Shown piece by piece: positions 55,535-64,000 of a DNA stretch of 64,000 nt. Below the pieces are notes generated by a model. It was not told the origin of the DNA. It ran no database searches and saw only the letters and a list, made by a program, of their open reading frames with translations. This DNA is from Svornostia abyssi. GTDB taxonomy: Bacteria > Actinomycetota > Thermoleophilia > Solirubrobacterales > Solirubrobacteraceae. Numbering within the stretch: position 1 is the stretch's first letter; each line of letters opens with the position of its first letter. Position numbers and translations under genes: made by a program. Where the stretch lies: positions 806,001 through 870,000 of the forward strand of contig CP088295.1 in NCBI GenBank assembly GCA_024666565.1, written 5' to 3'.

Positions 55535-56798
55535 CTCCGCTTGCGCGTCGGCGCGCCCGCCGACACCTTCACGGTGACCTTCGTCCCCGCGGCAAGCGTC
55601 CTGCCCGGCTTCAGCACCAGCCCCACCACGCGGCCCTTCTTGACCTTCTTGGACCGCACGCGCTTGACCTTCGCCTTGCAGTTCGCCTTGGTGAGCGCCT
55701 TGCGGACGCTCGCGAGCGTGGCCCCGGACTTGATCTTCGGGACCTTGCACCGGGCCTTCGGGACCACCGGGGCGCTCGGCGGCAGCAGGGAGGCCGGGTC
55801 GACGTAGCCGTCGGTGGCCGGGACCTCCTCGCCGCTGTCCGTCGTACCCCCGATGAGATTCAGTGTGATGACGAGCTTGCCGTCGGGCCCGATCGTGACC
55901 TTCGCGAAGCCCGCCGGGTTCGACGCGTCGGCCGTGAACGTGGTGGCGATCTTGTTCTGCGGGCCGCTCATGAGCATCTGGAACGTCGCCGCCCACGTGC
56001 CGAACGGCAGGATCGGCGCTGCCACGTTCGCACGGCCGGTGATCTTCCCGTCGACCACGCCGTCCTTCGACGTGATCGTGCCGCCGACGGTGGCGTCGCC
56101 GATCGCGAAGCCCTCCTCCATCACGCACGTCGGCCCGTCGGTGGACCCCAGGATGCTCAGCGTCCAGGACTCCGGTGTGCGGTAGTCGACCGCAGCCGAG
56201 CCCTTCAGCGCGCCGCTCGTGGCGCACGTGATCCTCGCGTCGCCCTTCAGGCGCATGCCCTCGCTGTCCCAGAGCAGCTCGCCCTTCGTGAGTGCGACCG
56301 TCTTGGTGAACTGGAGCGGGCCGGCGATGCTCGCGGTCACCTTGGTGATCGGGTCCTTCGCGAAGATGTCACAGCCCTCGAGCCGGCCGCTGATGTCCAC
56401 CGGCGAGCGGCGATGTCGAAGTCCTCGATGTCGATGAGGAAGCGGTAGCTGCGGTCCCAGCGGACGAGTCCGCTGCCGACCTGCTGGTCACCGAGGAAGA
56501 CCCGGACGATGAAGCCCTGGGCGTTCGCCGCGAACCCGATGCGCCACTTCTCGCCGGCGGGCGCCGCGGGCAGCACGTCCTCGACGCTCTCGGTGGTCGG
56601 ACGGGTGTCCTCGTCGAGCGTGCGGACCGGCTCTCCCGCCGTGGTCTGGCGGTCCTCGGTCAGCGGTTTGACCGGCTTGCAGGCCTCACCCGCGACGTAG
56701 CGCGTGAGCGGCTTCGAGCCGATGGCCGCGTGCGCGGGCGCACCGGCGAGCAGCACGATGGATGTGATGAGCGCGGCAACGCAGAAACGCGCGGCCAC
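55531..56798 (-). CDS. Secreted protein with C-terminal PASTA-like domain, frameshifted
   Basis: About 422 residues. Signal peptide (FCVAALITSIVLLAGAPAHA), a beta-rich middle, and an end RCKVPKIKSGATLASVRKALTKANCKAKVKRVRSKKVKKG, a PASTA-like fold. The frame breaks near 56400-56405; one missing base after DFDIAAR joins VDISGRLEGCDIFAKD. Length 1268 = 3x422+2 agrees. It points against the flagellar operons and is probably unrelated to them. Confidence 0.65.
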
Positions 56799-56914
56799 GG
56801 ACAGGATGCGTGTGTTGGACAGTTGTCCGCCCCCCCGAACGGAATGAACGTGAAACCTTACGCCTCGTTGCGATGCTCCACAAGTCAGGCGACCCGATGC
56901 GAGACTCCCTGACC

Positions 56915-57313
56915 ATGCCGTTCGTTCACACCCTCCGCGTCAGATTCGGCGAGTGCGATCCCCAGGGGATCGTCTTCAACGCGCACTACCTCGCGTTCAT
57001 CGACGTCGCCGTGACCGAGCTCATGCGCGACCTGTTCGGGTCGTACGAGCAGATGATCGACGACCACGGCGCGGACCTCGTCGTCGCCGAGGCGACCCAG
57101 CGTTTCCGCGCTCCCGCGCGCGGCGACGAGCTGCTCGACATCGCGCTCTCGTTCCCCCACCTCGGGACGACGAGCACGACGATGGCCGTCGCCATCACCA
57201 GGAACGGGGAGGCGGTCATGGACGCCGAGGTCCGCTACGTCTTCGTCGATCCGCAGACGGGGGCGAAGACGCCCATTCCCGCCGATATCCGGGAGAAACT
57301 CGCGGGGGCCTGA
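56915..57313 (+). CDS. Hotdog-fold acyl-CoA thioesterase (YbgC/4HBT type)
   Basis: 132 residues from ATG 56915 (MPFVHTLRVRFGECDPQGIVFNAHY); starts at 56873 or 56897 are also possible. The D-P-Q-G-I-V-F-N-A-H-Y block with its catalytic Asp is the 4-hydroxybenzoyl-CoA thioesterase signature. Hydrolyses acyl-CoA esters; substrate unknown. Confidence 0.85.
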   Translation: MPFVHTLRVRFGECDPQGIVFNAHYLAFIDVAVTELMRDLFGSYEQMIDDHGADLVVAEATQRFRAPARGDELLDIALSFPHLGTTSTTMAVAITRNGEAVMDAEVRYVFVDPQTGAKTPIPADIREKLAGA

Positions 57314-57357
57314 CACACCCCGCGCATACCTTCGCCCGGACAAGCGTCCATCTCGCC

Positions 57358-57384
57358 TGAAGACGGTCCCGCGCCGTCCGACCT
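57358..57384 (+). promoter_or_regulatory. Sigma-28-like promoter of fliJ operon
   Basis: TGAA, 15 bases, TCCGACCT, 16 bases before fliJ. A weaker match than the others. Confidence 0.45.
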
Positions 57385-57400
57385 ACAGGCGTGATGACCG

Positions 57401-57853
57401 ATGTCCCCCTTCAGGTTCGGCCTCGAGCGGGTGCGTGAACTGCGCGCCCACGACGAGGACCGGGCACGCGAGGAGTTCGCCGCCAGCCTCAATCGCCGCG
57501 CCCGAGGCGCCGCGATGCTCCAGGCTGCCCAGGACCTCATCGAGCAGGCGCGCGACGGCCGCCGCACGACGAGCGGACCGGTCTCCGCCCAGGACCTCCT
57601 GAGCCAGCAGATGTGGCTCGAGCGGCTCGAACGCCACCGCGACTCCGCGGCCCGCGAGCTCGACAAGTCCGACACCGAACTGACTCAGCGCCGCGGCGAG
57701 CTCAACGAGGCCCGCCAGAAGCGTGAGGTGCTCGAGCGCCTGAAGGAACGCCGCCGCGACGAGCACGCCGCCGAGAACGCGCGCCGCCAGGGCGCCGCTC
57801 TCGACGAGATGGCGCTGTCCGCCCACCTGCGCAAGACGGCGGGCGGGCGATGA
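57401..57853 (+). CDS. fliJ: Flagellar export protein FliJ
   Basis: 150 residues, almost entirely coiled coil with [23 protein letters not shown] at the start, the FliJ pattern. It links FliI to the export gate. Its stop overlaps the next ATG. Confidence 0.85.
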   Translation: MSPFRFGLERVRELRAHDEDRAREEFAASLNRRARGAAMLQAAQDLIEQARDGRRTTSGPVSAQDLLSQQMWLERLERHRDSAARELDKSDTELTQRRGELNEARQKREVLERLKERRRDEHAAENARRQGAALDEMALSAHLRKTAGGR

Positions 57854-58611
57854 GCGTCACGGCCATCAGCGCGCGGGTCGACGAGATCCAGCAGATGATC
57901 AGCTCCCTGCAGACGGGGTCTGTGGGAGCTGAGGGCAGCGAGAACTTCGCCGCCGCGCTGCAGTCGGCGACCACCGCCGGCGGCCAGGGCGACGCGACGC
58001 AGACCGGGACGCCCGGCGCGACCCCGCTGACCCCCGTCGCAGGCGCGGCCACCGGCACCGGCGCGGCCACCGGCCCGCTGAACACGCCGTACGCCGCCGA
58101 GATCCAGGCCGCCGCGCAGAAGCACGGCGTGGACCCGGCGCTGCTCACCGCGCTGGTCCGCCAGGAGTCGAACTTCAACCCGACCGCCGGCAGCCCGGCC
58201 GGTGCCCGCGGGCTCACGCAGCTCATGCCGGGCACCGCGGCGTCGCTCGGCGTCACCGACGTCAACGACCCCGTCCAGGCGCTCGACGGCGGCGCGAAGT
58301 ACCTCAAGCAGCAGCTCGACGCGTTCAACGGCGACGAGCGGCTCGCGCTGGCCGCGTACAACGCCGGCCCGGGTGCCGTGCAGAAGTTCGGCGGCATCCC
58401 CCCGTACGCCGAGACGCAGAACTACGTCAAGAAGGTGCTCGCCTACGCCGAGGAGTACCGCGCTGCCGCGGCTCCGGCGCCCGCGGCGCTGCCCCCGACG
58501 TCGACGCTTCCGAGCACGGCCGCCGCGATCGGCGCCGGCGTGCCCACGACTTCCATGTCCACCCCGACGAGCAGCTCGCCGTCCGGCGGCCTGCCCTACT
58601 CCACCACATGA
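57850..58611 (+). CDS. Lytic transglycosylase (SLT domain)
   Basis: 253 residues. The SLT core is at about 75-195: [39 protein letters not shown] with the catalytic Glu in RQES, then [12 protein letters not shown]. The tail is Ala/Pro/Ser-rich. Placed in the fliJ-fliK operon, it probably opens peptidoglycan for the rod, the job done elsewhere by FlgJ's muramidase domain, which this organism's FlgJ lacks. No signal peptide, so export may use the flagellar path. Confidence 0.88.
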   Translation: MSVTAISARVDEIQQMISSLQTGSVGAEGSENFAAALQSATTAGGQGDATQTGTPGATPLTPVAGAATGTGAATGPLNTPYAAEIQAAAQKHGVDPALLTALVRQESNFNPTAGSPAGARGLTQLMPGTAASLGVTDVNDPVQALDGGAKYLKQQLDAFNGDERLALAAYNAGPGAVQKFGGIPPYAETQNYVKKVLAYAEEYRAAAAPAPAALPPTSTLPSTAAAIGAGVPTTSMSTPTSSSPSGGLPYSTT

Positions 58612-59914
58612 GCGTGACCCCTCGCACGATCAGCCAGACGACGCACGGACCACCGCGCGTCGCCCCCTCCGGAGGAGCACCTCCGGGAGGCCCACCGGGG
58701 ACAGGATTCGACCTGATCCTCCAACTTGAAGCCCAGGCCCGGACCGCACCTGCGGAAGGCCGCGAAGCACAGACCGACACCACGAAGGGTGCGGTCACCG
58801 AGCAGGACGCCCCGCAGACGACGGAGACCCCCGCGCCCGGCAGCACGCCGGCCGCCGAGGTGACCGAACCCGCTGCGGACGTCCCGGCCACGCCGGAGGC
58901 GCCGACCGCGCCCCAGGCCGAGCCCGTGCTTGAGGGCGAGACGTCGACGACCACCGCCGGCGATGCCCCCGCATCGCCCGCCGTCCCCGCGCTGGAGGGC
59001 GCGGAGACGGTGCCGCAGCTGGGTGTGGAGGCGCCCGCTGCTCCCCCGGTGGAACGTCGCCGAAGCCGGAGGTCACCGTGCCCGCGCTGGAGGGCGTGGG
59101 CACGGTGGCTGGACCGGCCGGCTCGGAGACCGCCGCCCCCGCGGCAACCTCCGAGCCCGAAACTGCCACGACGCCGCAGCAGCCCGCTGCGCCCGTCGCC
59201 GCGACCGAGGACGACGGCAAGGAGCCGAACCCGAACGCGAACCCGAGCGCGCCCGGCAAGCCCGAGGGCCCGCGCGGGCCGGAGACGGCGCCGAACGGGC
59301 ACGCCTACGGCCACGACCAGAACGGCAAGCGCGGCGACGAGCAGGCGGCGAACCAGCCCGCTGCCGCGTCGACGCCGGCCGCGACGAACAGCCAGGCCGC
59401 GAACGCGAGCCCGGTGGCCTCGCCGCCGCCGGTGCACGCCGCCCCGGCCACGCCGATGCCGAGCGCCGGCCCGCTCCTCGCACCCCAGGTGCAGCGGATG
59501 CAGGCGCTCGTCGACCTCGCGATCCAGCGCGGCGGCACCGCCTCGGCGAACCTCGAGCTGTACCCGGCCGAGCTCGGCAAGGTGCAGGTCCGCCTGCGCA
59601 GCGGCTCTGGTGGGCTCTCAGCCACGATGACCGTCGATCGGCCCGAGGCGCTGCAGGCGCTCCAGGCCGCCGCCGATCAGCTGCGCCAGTCCCTTGAGGA
59701 CCAGGGCGTGGAGATCGTGCGCCTCGACATCGGCCTCTCCGCGCAGGCGCGCGGCGACGAGGCCAAGACCGGCGCCCGTTCCGACGGGCGCGACGCGAGC
59801 GGCGGGGACTCCCGCCGCGGCGGCATGGATGCCGTCACCGACCATGACCACGACGACGCTGCGCCGACGCTGCGCCCGCTCATTCCGGGCGCCCTCGTCG
59901 ACGTGCGCGCCTAG
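58608..59914 (+). CDS. fliK: Flagellar hook-length control protein FliK, frameshifted
   Basis: About 435 residues. A long Pro/Ala/Glu/Thr-rich region leads to the C-terminal core [42 protein letters not shown]. The frame breaks near 59055; one missing base gives [20 protein letters not shown]. Length 1307 = 3x435+2 agrees. Acts as a molecular ruler for hook length. ATG overlaps the previous stop. Confidence 0.88.
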
Positions 59915-59932
59915 GACAGGAAGGAGGCACGG

Positions 59933-60349
59933 ATGTCCACAGTCTCCGCCGTGAACAACGCGGCGCTCGATCTGACGAAGAAGCAGACGAACTCGGAGGC
60001 GGCCGGATCGAGCCTCGACAAGGACTCGTTCCTGAAGCTGCTCACCGCGCAGATGAAGTACCAGGATCCGATGAACCCGACGGACCAGACCGGGCAGCTC
60101 GCCCAGCTGGCCCAGTTCTCGTCGCTCGAGCAGATGACCAACCTGACGAAGCAGACGGAGAGCCTCGCGCGGGCCGCGAAGGCCGATTCCGCGGTCTCGC
60201 TCGTCGGCCGTGACGTGACCTACATGAACGAGGCCGAGCAGTCGGTCACGGGCAAGGTCGAGAAGGTCACGTGGGTCGAGGGCGAGCCGAAGCTCACGAT
60301 CGGAGGGGTGCCCAACATCGACCCCGGGATGATCACGGAGGTCGTGTGA
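59933..60349 (+). CDS. flgD: Flagellar hook capping protein FlgD
   Basis: 138 residues with a strong GGAAGGAGG site. LDKDSFLKLLTAQMKYQDPMNPTDQTGQLAQLAQFSSLEQMTNL is diagnostic. The short form lacks the tudor-like end seen in enteric FlgD. Stop overlaps the next GTG. Confidence 0.95.
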   Translation: MSTVSAVNNAALDLTKKQTNSEAAGSSLDKDSFLKLLTAQMKYQDPMNPTDQTGQLAQLAQFSSLEQMTNLTKQTESLARAAKADSAVSLVGRDVTYMNEAEQSVTGKVEKVTWVEGEPKLTIGGVPNIDPGMITEVV

Positions 60350-60742
60350 CGAACCCAGGTTTCAACCCGGCACTCGTGCCACCCGGGGTCGGAGCACCGG
60401 CCCCGATCAACGCTCCGCAGGCGCCGCAGAAGCCCACGGCCCCAGTCCAGGGTCCGGCCTTCTCCGACGTGCTGGCCAAGGAGGCCTCCTCGCTGCAGTT
60501 CAGCGGCCACGCGATCCAGCGGCTGCAGGAAGCGAGGGATCGAGCTGGATGCACAGACGATGCAGCGTCTCGAGGGTGGCGTCTCGAAGGCCGCAGAGAA
60601 GGGCTCACGTGACTCGGTGGTGTTCGTCGACAACACGGCATTCGTGGTGTCGGTCAAGAACAACACGGTGATCACCGCCATGGACCGCTCGCATCTGCGC
60701 GAGCACGTCTTCACGAATATCGACTCAGCTGTCATCGCCTAG
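60346..60742 (+). CDS. TIGR02530-type flagellar operon protein, frameshifted
   Basis: About 131 residues. SLQFSGHAIQRLQE and AAEKGSRDSVVFVDNTAFVVSVKNNTVITAMDRSHLREHVFTNIDSAVIA match the small flagellar-operon family that sits between flgD and flgE. The frame breaks near 60531 at AA; removing one A gives LQERGIELDAQTMQRLEGGV. Length 397 = 3x132+1 agrees. Exact function is unknown. Confidence 0.85.
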
Positions 60743-60810
60743 CGGCGACCGGCACAAACCCCGGCTGGACCTTCTTGGAGGCCGGGACCAAGGAAGGGAT
60801 TGATGCGCAC

Positions 60811-61719
60811 ATGATGCGTGGCATGTACTCCGCGATCAGCGGACTGAAGACGCACCAGATCATGCTGGACGTCACCGCGAACGACCTCGCGAACGTGAAC
60901 ACCGTCGGCTTCAAGGCCAGCCGGGCGACGTTCCGCGACGCGCTCAGCCAGACCCAGCGCGCCGGCTCCGCGGCGAACGCGGCGTCCGGCGGCTACAACG
61001 CCGCCCAGGTCGGCCTCGGCGTCACGCTCGGCTCGATCGACAACCTCATCAGCTCGGGCGCGTTCCAGTCGACGGGTTCGGCCCTCGACGTGGCCATCCA
61101 GGGCGACGGCTGGTTCCGCGTCGGCCAGGGCACGCCGGTGGCCGGTACGCCGGCCGCGGCGGTCCCGCCGGTCAACCAGCTCAACTACACGCGTGCGGGC
61201 AACTTCACGCGCAACGACCAGGGCTACCTGATCACCCAGGACGGCTACTACGTCATGGGCAAGGTCGGGCCGGACAACGACGGCGACGCCGGCACCGCGG
61301 TGGCCGACTGCTACATCTTCCTGCCCCCGGGCGCGACCGACATCGCGATCGGCCAGGACGGCGCGGTGAGCTTCGTGCCGCCCGCCGGCTACGTCCAGCC
61401 TGCGGTCCTGCCGCCCATCGGCGCCGACGGCCGCGCGGTCGGCGGCTACATCTCGGTGGCGAAGTTCGGCAACGAGGCCGGCCTCCAGCGCGTGACGTCC
61501 AACCGCTGGTCGAGCACGCCGCAGGCCGGCGGCGAGGTCGACGGCACCCCCGGCAACGCCTACGGCCAGACCATCGGCGGCGTGCTGGAGATGTCGAACG
61601 TCGACATGGCCAGCGAGTTCACCAACATGATCACCGCCCAGCGTGGCTTCCAGGCCAACTCGCGCGTGATCAGCACCTCCGACGAGATGCTCCAGGATCT
61701 CGTCAACCTCAAGCGCTAG
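60811..61719 (+). CDS. flgE: Flagellar hook protein FlgE
   Basis: 302 residues from ATG 60811. MMRGMYSAISGLKTHQIMLDVTANDLANVNTVGFKASRATF is the hook start; SSGAFQSTGSALDVAIQGDGWF the core; VDMASEFTNMITAQRGFQANSRVISTSDEMLQDLVNLKR the end. Shorter than most FlgE (about 400), so the outer hook domain is reduced. Confidence 0.92.
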   Translation: MMRGMYSAISGLKTHQIMLDVTANDLANVNTVGFKASRATFRDALSQTQRAGSAANAASGGYNAAQVGLGVTLGSIDNLISSGAFQSTGSALDVAIQGDGWFRVGQGTPVAGTPAAAVPPVNQLNYTRAGNFTRNDQGYLITQDGYYVMGKVGPDNDGDAGTAVADCYIFLPPGATDIAIGQDGAVSFVPPAGYVQPAVLPPIGADGRAVGGYISVAKFGNEAGLQRVTSNRWSSTPQAGGEVDGTPGNAYGQTIGGVLEMSNVDMASEFTNMITAQRGFQANSRVISTSDEMLQDLVNLKR

Positions 61720-61743
61720 TCGCGCTGAGCCCCCCGCGTGAGC

Positions 61744-61769
61744 CCCCCGGCGACCGATGTCGTCGGGGG
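61744..61769 (+). terminator. Hairpin between flgE and flbD
   Basis: CCCCCGGCGAC and GTCGTCGGGGG form an 11-bp stem with one G-T pair and loop CGAT, 25 bases after the flgE stop. No T-run follows; it may attenuate rather than stop transcription. Confidence 0.5.
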
Positions 61770-61795
61770 CGCACGGCATGATGCACATGGTTGCC

Positions 61796-62056
61796 ATGAT
61801 CGAGCTTCATCGCATCGGACACACGCACGAGCCGTTCTCGCTGAACCCGTCGCTCGTCGTCAGCATCGAAGCGCATCCGGACACGACGCTCCTGCTCGCC
61901 ACCGGCGCGCGGCTCGTCGTCGCCGAGGACCCCCAGCGGGTGGTCGAGCTCATCAACGGCTGGCACGCCACGGTCGCCGCCGCGGCGATGAAGGCGTATG
62001 TCGACGCCACCGGCGACGACCCGCCCGGGGGCCCCGTCCCCCTCCATTCCCGGTAG
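61796..62056 (+). CDS. flbD: FlbD family flagellar protein
   Basis: 86 residues from ATG 61796 (MIELHRIGHTHEPFSLNP). IELHRI.....FSLNPSLVVSIEAHPDTTLLLATGARLVVAEDPQRVVELI is the FlbD/YlzI signature found next to flgE and motA. Role unclear. Confidence 0.9.
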   Translation: MIELHRIGHTHEPFSLNPSLVVSIEAHPDTTLLLATGARLVVAEDPQRVVELINGWHATVAAAAMKAYVDATGDDPPGGPVPLHSR

Positions 62057-62093
62057 GCGCCGGCTGCAGGGCGTCCGGACGGCGCTGCACGAC

Positions 62094-62120
62094 TCAACTT
62101 CTCGGCCAGCGGACCGATCA
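62094..62120 (+). promoter_or_regulatory. Sigma-28-like promoter of cheW-cheB-cheR
   Basis: TCAA, 15 bases, ACCGATCA, 38 bases before cheW. Confidence 0.6.
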
Positions 62121-62158
62121 GGGGGAGTGTCAGCCCCAGTCCGGTCCTAGGAGGCCGC

Positions 62159-62608
62159 ATGTCCGACTCCGAGTCCCGGCAGCTCGTGGTCTTCGCGCTT
62201 GGGCGCGAGGAGTACGCGCTGCCCATCAGCCACGTCCACGAGATCATCCGCTACACCGAGCCGCGCTTCGTGGCCTCCCGTGAGGAGTGGACCCGCGGCG
62301 TCATCTCCCTGCGCGGCAAGATCATCCCCGTGCACGATCTCGCGGTCCGCCTGGGCCTCGAGGTGACCGAGCGCGAGGAGGGTGCCGGCAAGATCGTCAT
62401 CGTCGAGAGCGGCACCGAGATGGTGGGCGTCATCGTCGACGAGGTCGAAGAGGTCGTCGTCCTCGAGAACGAGCAGATCGAGCCCGCGCCGGGGAGCAAC
62501 GACGGCGCCGTCAACGGCGTCGGCAAGCTCGACGACCGGCTCATCGTCCTCCTCGAGCCGGCTGGCCTCTTCGGGTCCGAGTCGGTCGCGGAGCTGACCG
62601 AGGCATGA
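62159..62608 (+). CDS. cheW: Chemotaxis coupling protein CheW
   Basis: 149 residues with a TAGGAGG site. LVVFALGREEYALPISHVHEIIRY and RGVISLRGKIIPVHDLAVRLGL are CheW hallmarks. Couples receptors to CheA. ATGA overlap with cheB. Confidence 0.95.
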   Translation: MSDSESRQLVVFALGREEYALPISHVHEIIRYTEPRFVASREEWTRGVISLRGKIIPVHDLAVRLGLEVTEREEGAGKIVIVESGTEMVGVIVDEVEEVVVLENEQIEPAPGSNDGAVNGVGKLDDRLIVLLEPAGLFGSESVAELTEA

Positions 62609-63717
62609 GTGCCACGGCGACACGCGGCACCGTCGTGGTCGCCGATGACTCGCGCCTGATGCGGCGCGTGCTGTCGCAGACCCTCCGTGACTCCGGCTAC
62701 GACGTGGTCGGAGAAGCGGAGGATGGCGACGCCGCGCTGCAGCTGTGCCGTTCGGCCAAGCCGGACGTCATGACACTCGACCTCGCGATGCCGGGACTCG
62801 ACGGCATGGGTGTGCTGCGCACGCTCAAGCGCGACGGTCTGGACATCCCGGTGGTCGTCGTCAGCGCCTTCAGCCCCGCCCACGGCGCGCGCGCCGTCGA
62901 TGCGCTGGCGGAGGGCGCCTTCGATCTCATCGAGAAGCCGAAGGTCGGCGAGACGCTGTCGGACTTCGGCCGCCAGCTCGACGAGAAGGTCTTCGCGGCC
63001 GCCGGCCGCAGCATCTCGCGCCGCCGCGTCGGGGCGGTCAACGGGAACGGCACCGCCCGCGTGCGGACACCGTCGGCGCCCGTCGTCCCGCGGCGGGATC
63101 CACACGCCCGTGCGGCCGCTCCGGCGGTCAAGGCGTCGCCGCGCCGTACCGGCCGCCCCCCGGTCGTCGTGATCGCGACGTCCACCGGCGGCCCCCGGGC
63201 GCTCGCGCAGCTCATGCCGCAGCTGCCGTCGCCGCTCGGCGCCGGCGTCCTGATGGTCCAGCACATGCCGCCGGGCTTCACCGGCTCGCTCGCGGCGCGC
63301 CTGGACAACGACAGCCCGCTGCACGTCGTCGAGGCGCAGGGCGGCGAGCGCATCGCCCCCGGCACCGCGCTCCTCGCGCCCGGCGGCTCCCATCTGCATC
63401 TGGCCGACGCGAAGTCGGTGCGGCTCGGCGACGGTGACCCCGTCGGCGGCCTGCGCCCGCGCGCCGACCTGACGATCCAGGACGTCGTCGACCGCCACGG
63501 CGGTGACGTGCTGCTCGTCGTCCTGACCGGCATGGGCAACGACGGCCTTGCCGGCGCCCGCGCGGTGAAGGCGGCCGGCGGCCGGATCCTGGTCGAGGCC
63601 GAGGAGACCTGCGCGGTCTACGGCATGCCGCGCGCGATCGCGGACGCCGGCCTGGCCGACGCGGTCCTGCCGCTGCATGACCTGCCCGCCGCGATCGTCG
63701 AGGAGGTGTCCCGGTGA
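62605..63717 (+). CDS. cheB: Chemotaxis methylesterase/response regulator CheB
   Basis: 370 residues. Receiver domain with DDS at 14-16, phospho-acceptor Asp59 in TLDLAMPG and the KPK lysine; then a linker and methylesterase domain with STGGP (Ser about 193), QHMPPGFT and LTGMGNDG. Removes methyl groups from receptors. Stop overlaps cheR as GTGA. Confidence 0.95.
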   Translation: MSATATRGTVVVADDSRLMRRVLSQTLRDSGYDVVGEAEDGDAALQLCRSAKPDVMTLDLAMPGLDGMGVLRTLKRDGLDIPVVVVSAFSPAHGARAVDALAEGAFDLIEKPKVGETLSDFGRQLDEKVFAAAGRSISRRRVGAVNGNGTARVRTPSAPVVPRRDPHARAAAPAVKASPRRTGRPPVVVIATSTGGPRALAQLMPQLPSPLGAGVLMVQHMPPGFTGSLAARLDNDSPLHVVEAQGGERIAPGTALLAPGGSHLHLADAKSVRLGDGDPVGGLRPRADLTIQDVVDRHGGDVLLVVLTGMGNDGLAGARAVKAAGGRILVEAEETCAVYGMPRAIADAGLADAVLPLHDLPAAIVEEVSR

Positions 63718-64000
63718 CCACCGCCGCCGCCACCAACCGCTTCGGCGCCGACCCGAACGACGACTACCTCGTCTTCATCACGGGTCTGCGTCAGCTCTGG
63801 CCCGTCGACCTCACCCAGTACCGCCGGGGTCAGATGGAGCGCCGCATCCGCTCGTTCGCCGGGCGTCGCGGCGTCACGCACCTGCCGGACTACCTGCAGG
63901 TGCTCAAGGGCGACGAGGACGAGCTGCATCGCTTCCTCGACCACGTGACCATCAACGTCTCGCAGCTGTGGCGCCACCCGGAGCAGTGGCAGGTGCTGCA
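63714..64000 (+). CDS. cheR: Chemotaxis methyltransferase CheR, cut by window edge
   Basis: First 95 codons only. GTG start overlaps cheB. QYRRGQMERRIRSFAGRRG and DHVTINVSQLWRHPEQW (usually TINVSELFRNP) are CheR N-terminal motifs. The SAM-binding domain lies outside. Confidence 0.9.
   Translation, partial: MTTAAATNRFGADPNDDYLVFITGLRQLWPVDLTQYRRGQMERRIRSFAGRRGVTHLPDYLQVLKGDEDELHRFLDHVTINVSQLWRHPEQWQVL

Overview
The window is about 72% G+C DNA from a flagellated actinobacterium. The serine/threonine-kinase/FHA cell-wall cluster, a CARDB-domain protein typical of the group, and a complete bacterial flagellar system (rare in Actinomycetota) fit the class Thermoleophilia, order Solirubrobacterales (Patulibacter/Conexibacter-like). 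That placement is inference from gene content; there is no rRNA in the window.

Layout. (1) 1-1.8 kb, minus strand: start of prephenate dehydratase, a DUF4446 protein and a membrane-anchored CARDB protein. (2) 1.9-13 kb, plus strand: a growth and peptidoglycan signalling cluster (Ser/Thr kinase, FhaA, a Uma2-type nuclease, FhaB, PP2C phosphatase, FtsW/RodA flippase/polymerase, class B PBP, four-PASTA kinase, D-Ala-D-Ala ligase). (3) 13-15 kb: two tandem secreted class-2 lipases, one frameshifted, with matching promoters. (4) 15.1-22.2 kb, minus strand: a discoidin-like sensor kinase, then a late flagellar operon read flgG-flgJ-flgN-flgK-flgL-fliW-csrA-fliC. (5) 22.3-26.9 kb: a DUF559/AbiEi-like endonuclease bracketed by two copies of a long palindrome, a 940-residue secreted protein, and a second rod protein (flgF). 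(6) 27-36 kb: FliK-like and FlhB-C-terminal-like genes, a cydABDC bd-oxidase operon, a SulP transporter and a GAP-family membrane protein. (7) 36-42 kb: a TRIC-like channel and a fused indolepyruvate ferredoxin oxidoreductase, divergent from an Lrp/AsnC regulator, then a secreted protein. (8) 42-64 kb: fliA (sigma-28) with a possible FlgM, a TPR glycosyltransferase, flaG-fliD-fliS-fliT, flgBC-fliEFGHI, fliJ-lytic transglycosylase-fliK-flgD-flgE-flbD, then cheW-cheB-cheR, the last cut by the window edge.

How it works together. Seven sites with TCAA-like -35, exactly 15 bases, and GCCGATNN-like -10 precede the flagellar and chemotaxis operons and the glycosyltransferase, so the encoded sigma-28 probably drives most of the locus. 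FliW and CsrA next to fliC suggest post-transcriptional control of flagellin. The motor switch FliM/FliN, the export gate and the stators lie outside the window.

Caveat. Twelve genes, including flgC, fliK, flgJ and cydD, are each broken by single-base indels (13 in all), mostly in short G/C runs. This looks more like assembly or sequencing error than gene decay, so each is annotated as one gene with its shift position. No tRNA, rRNA, CRISPR array, transposase or prophage gene was found. No gene-free stretch exceeds 300 bases; the longest is 43074-43364.
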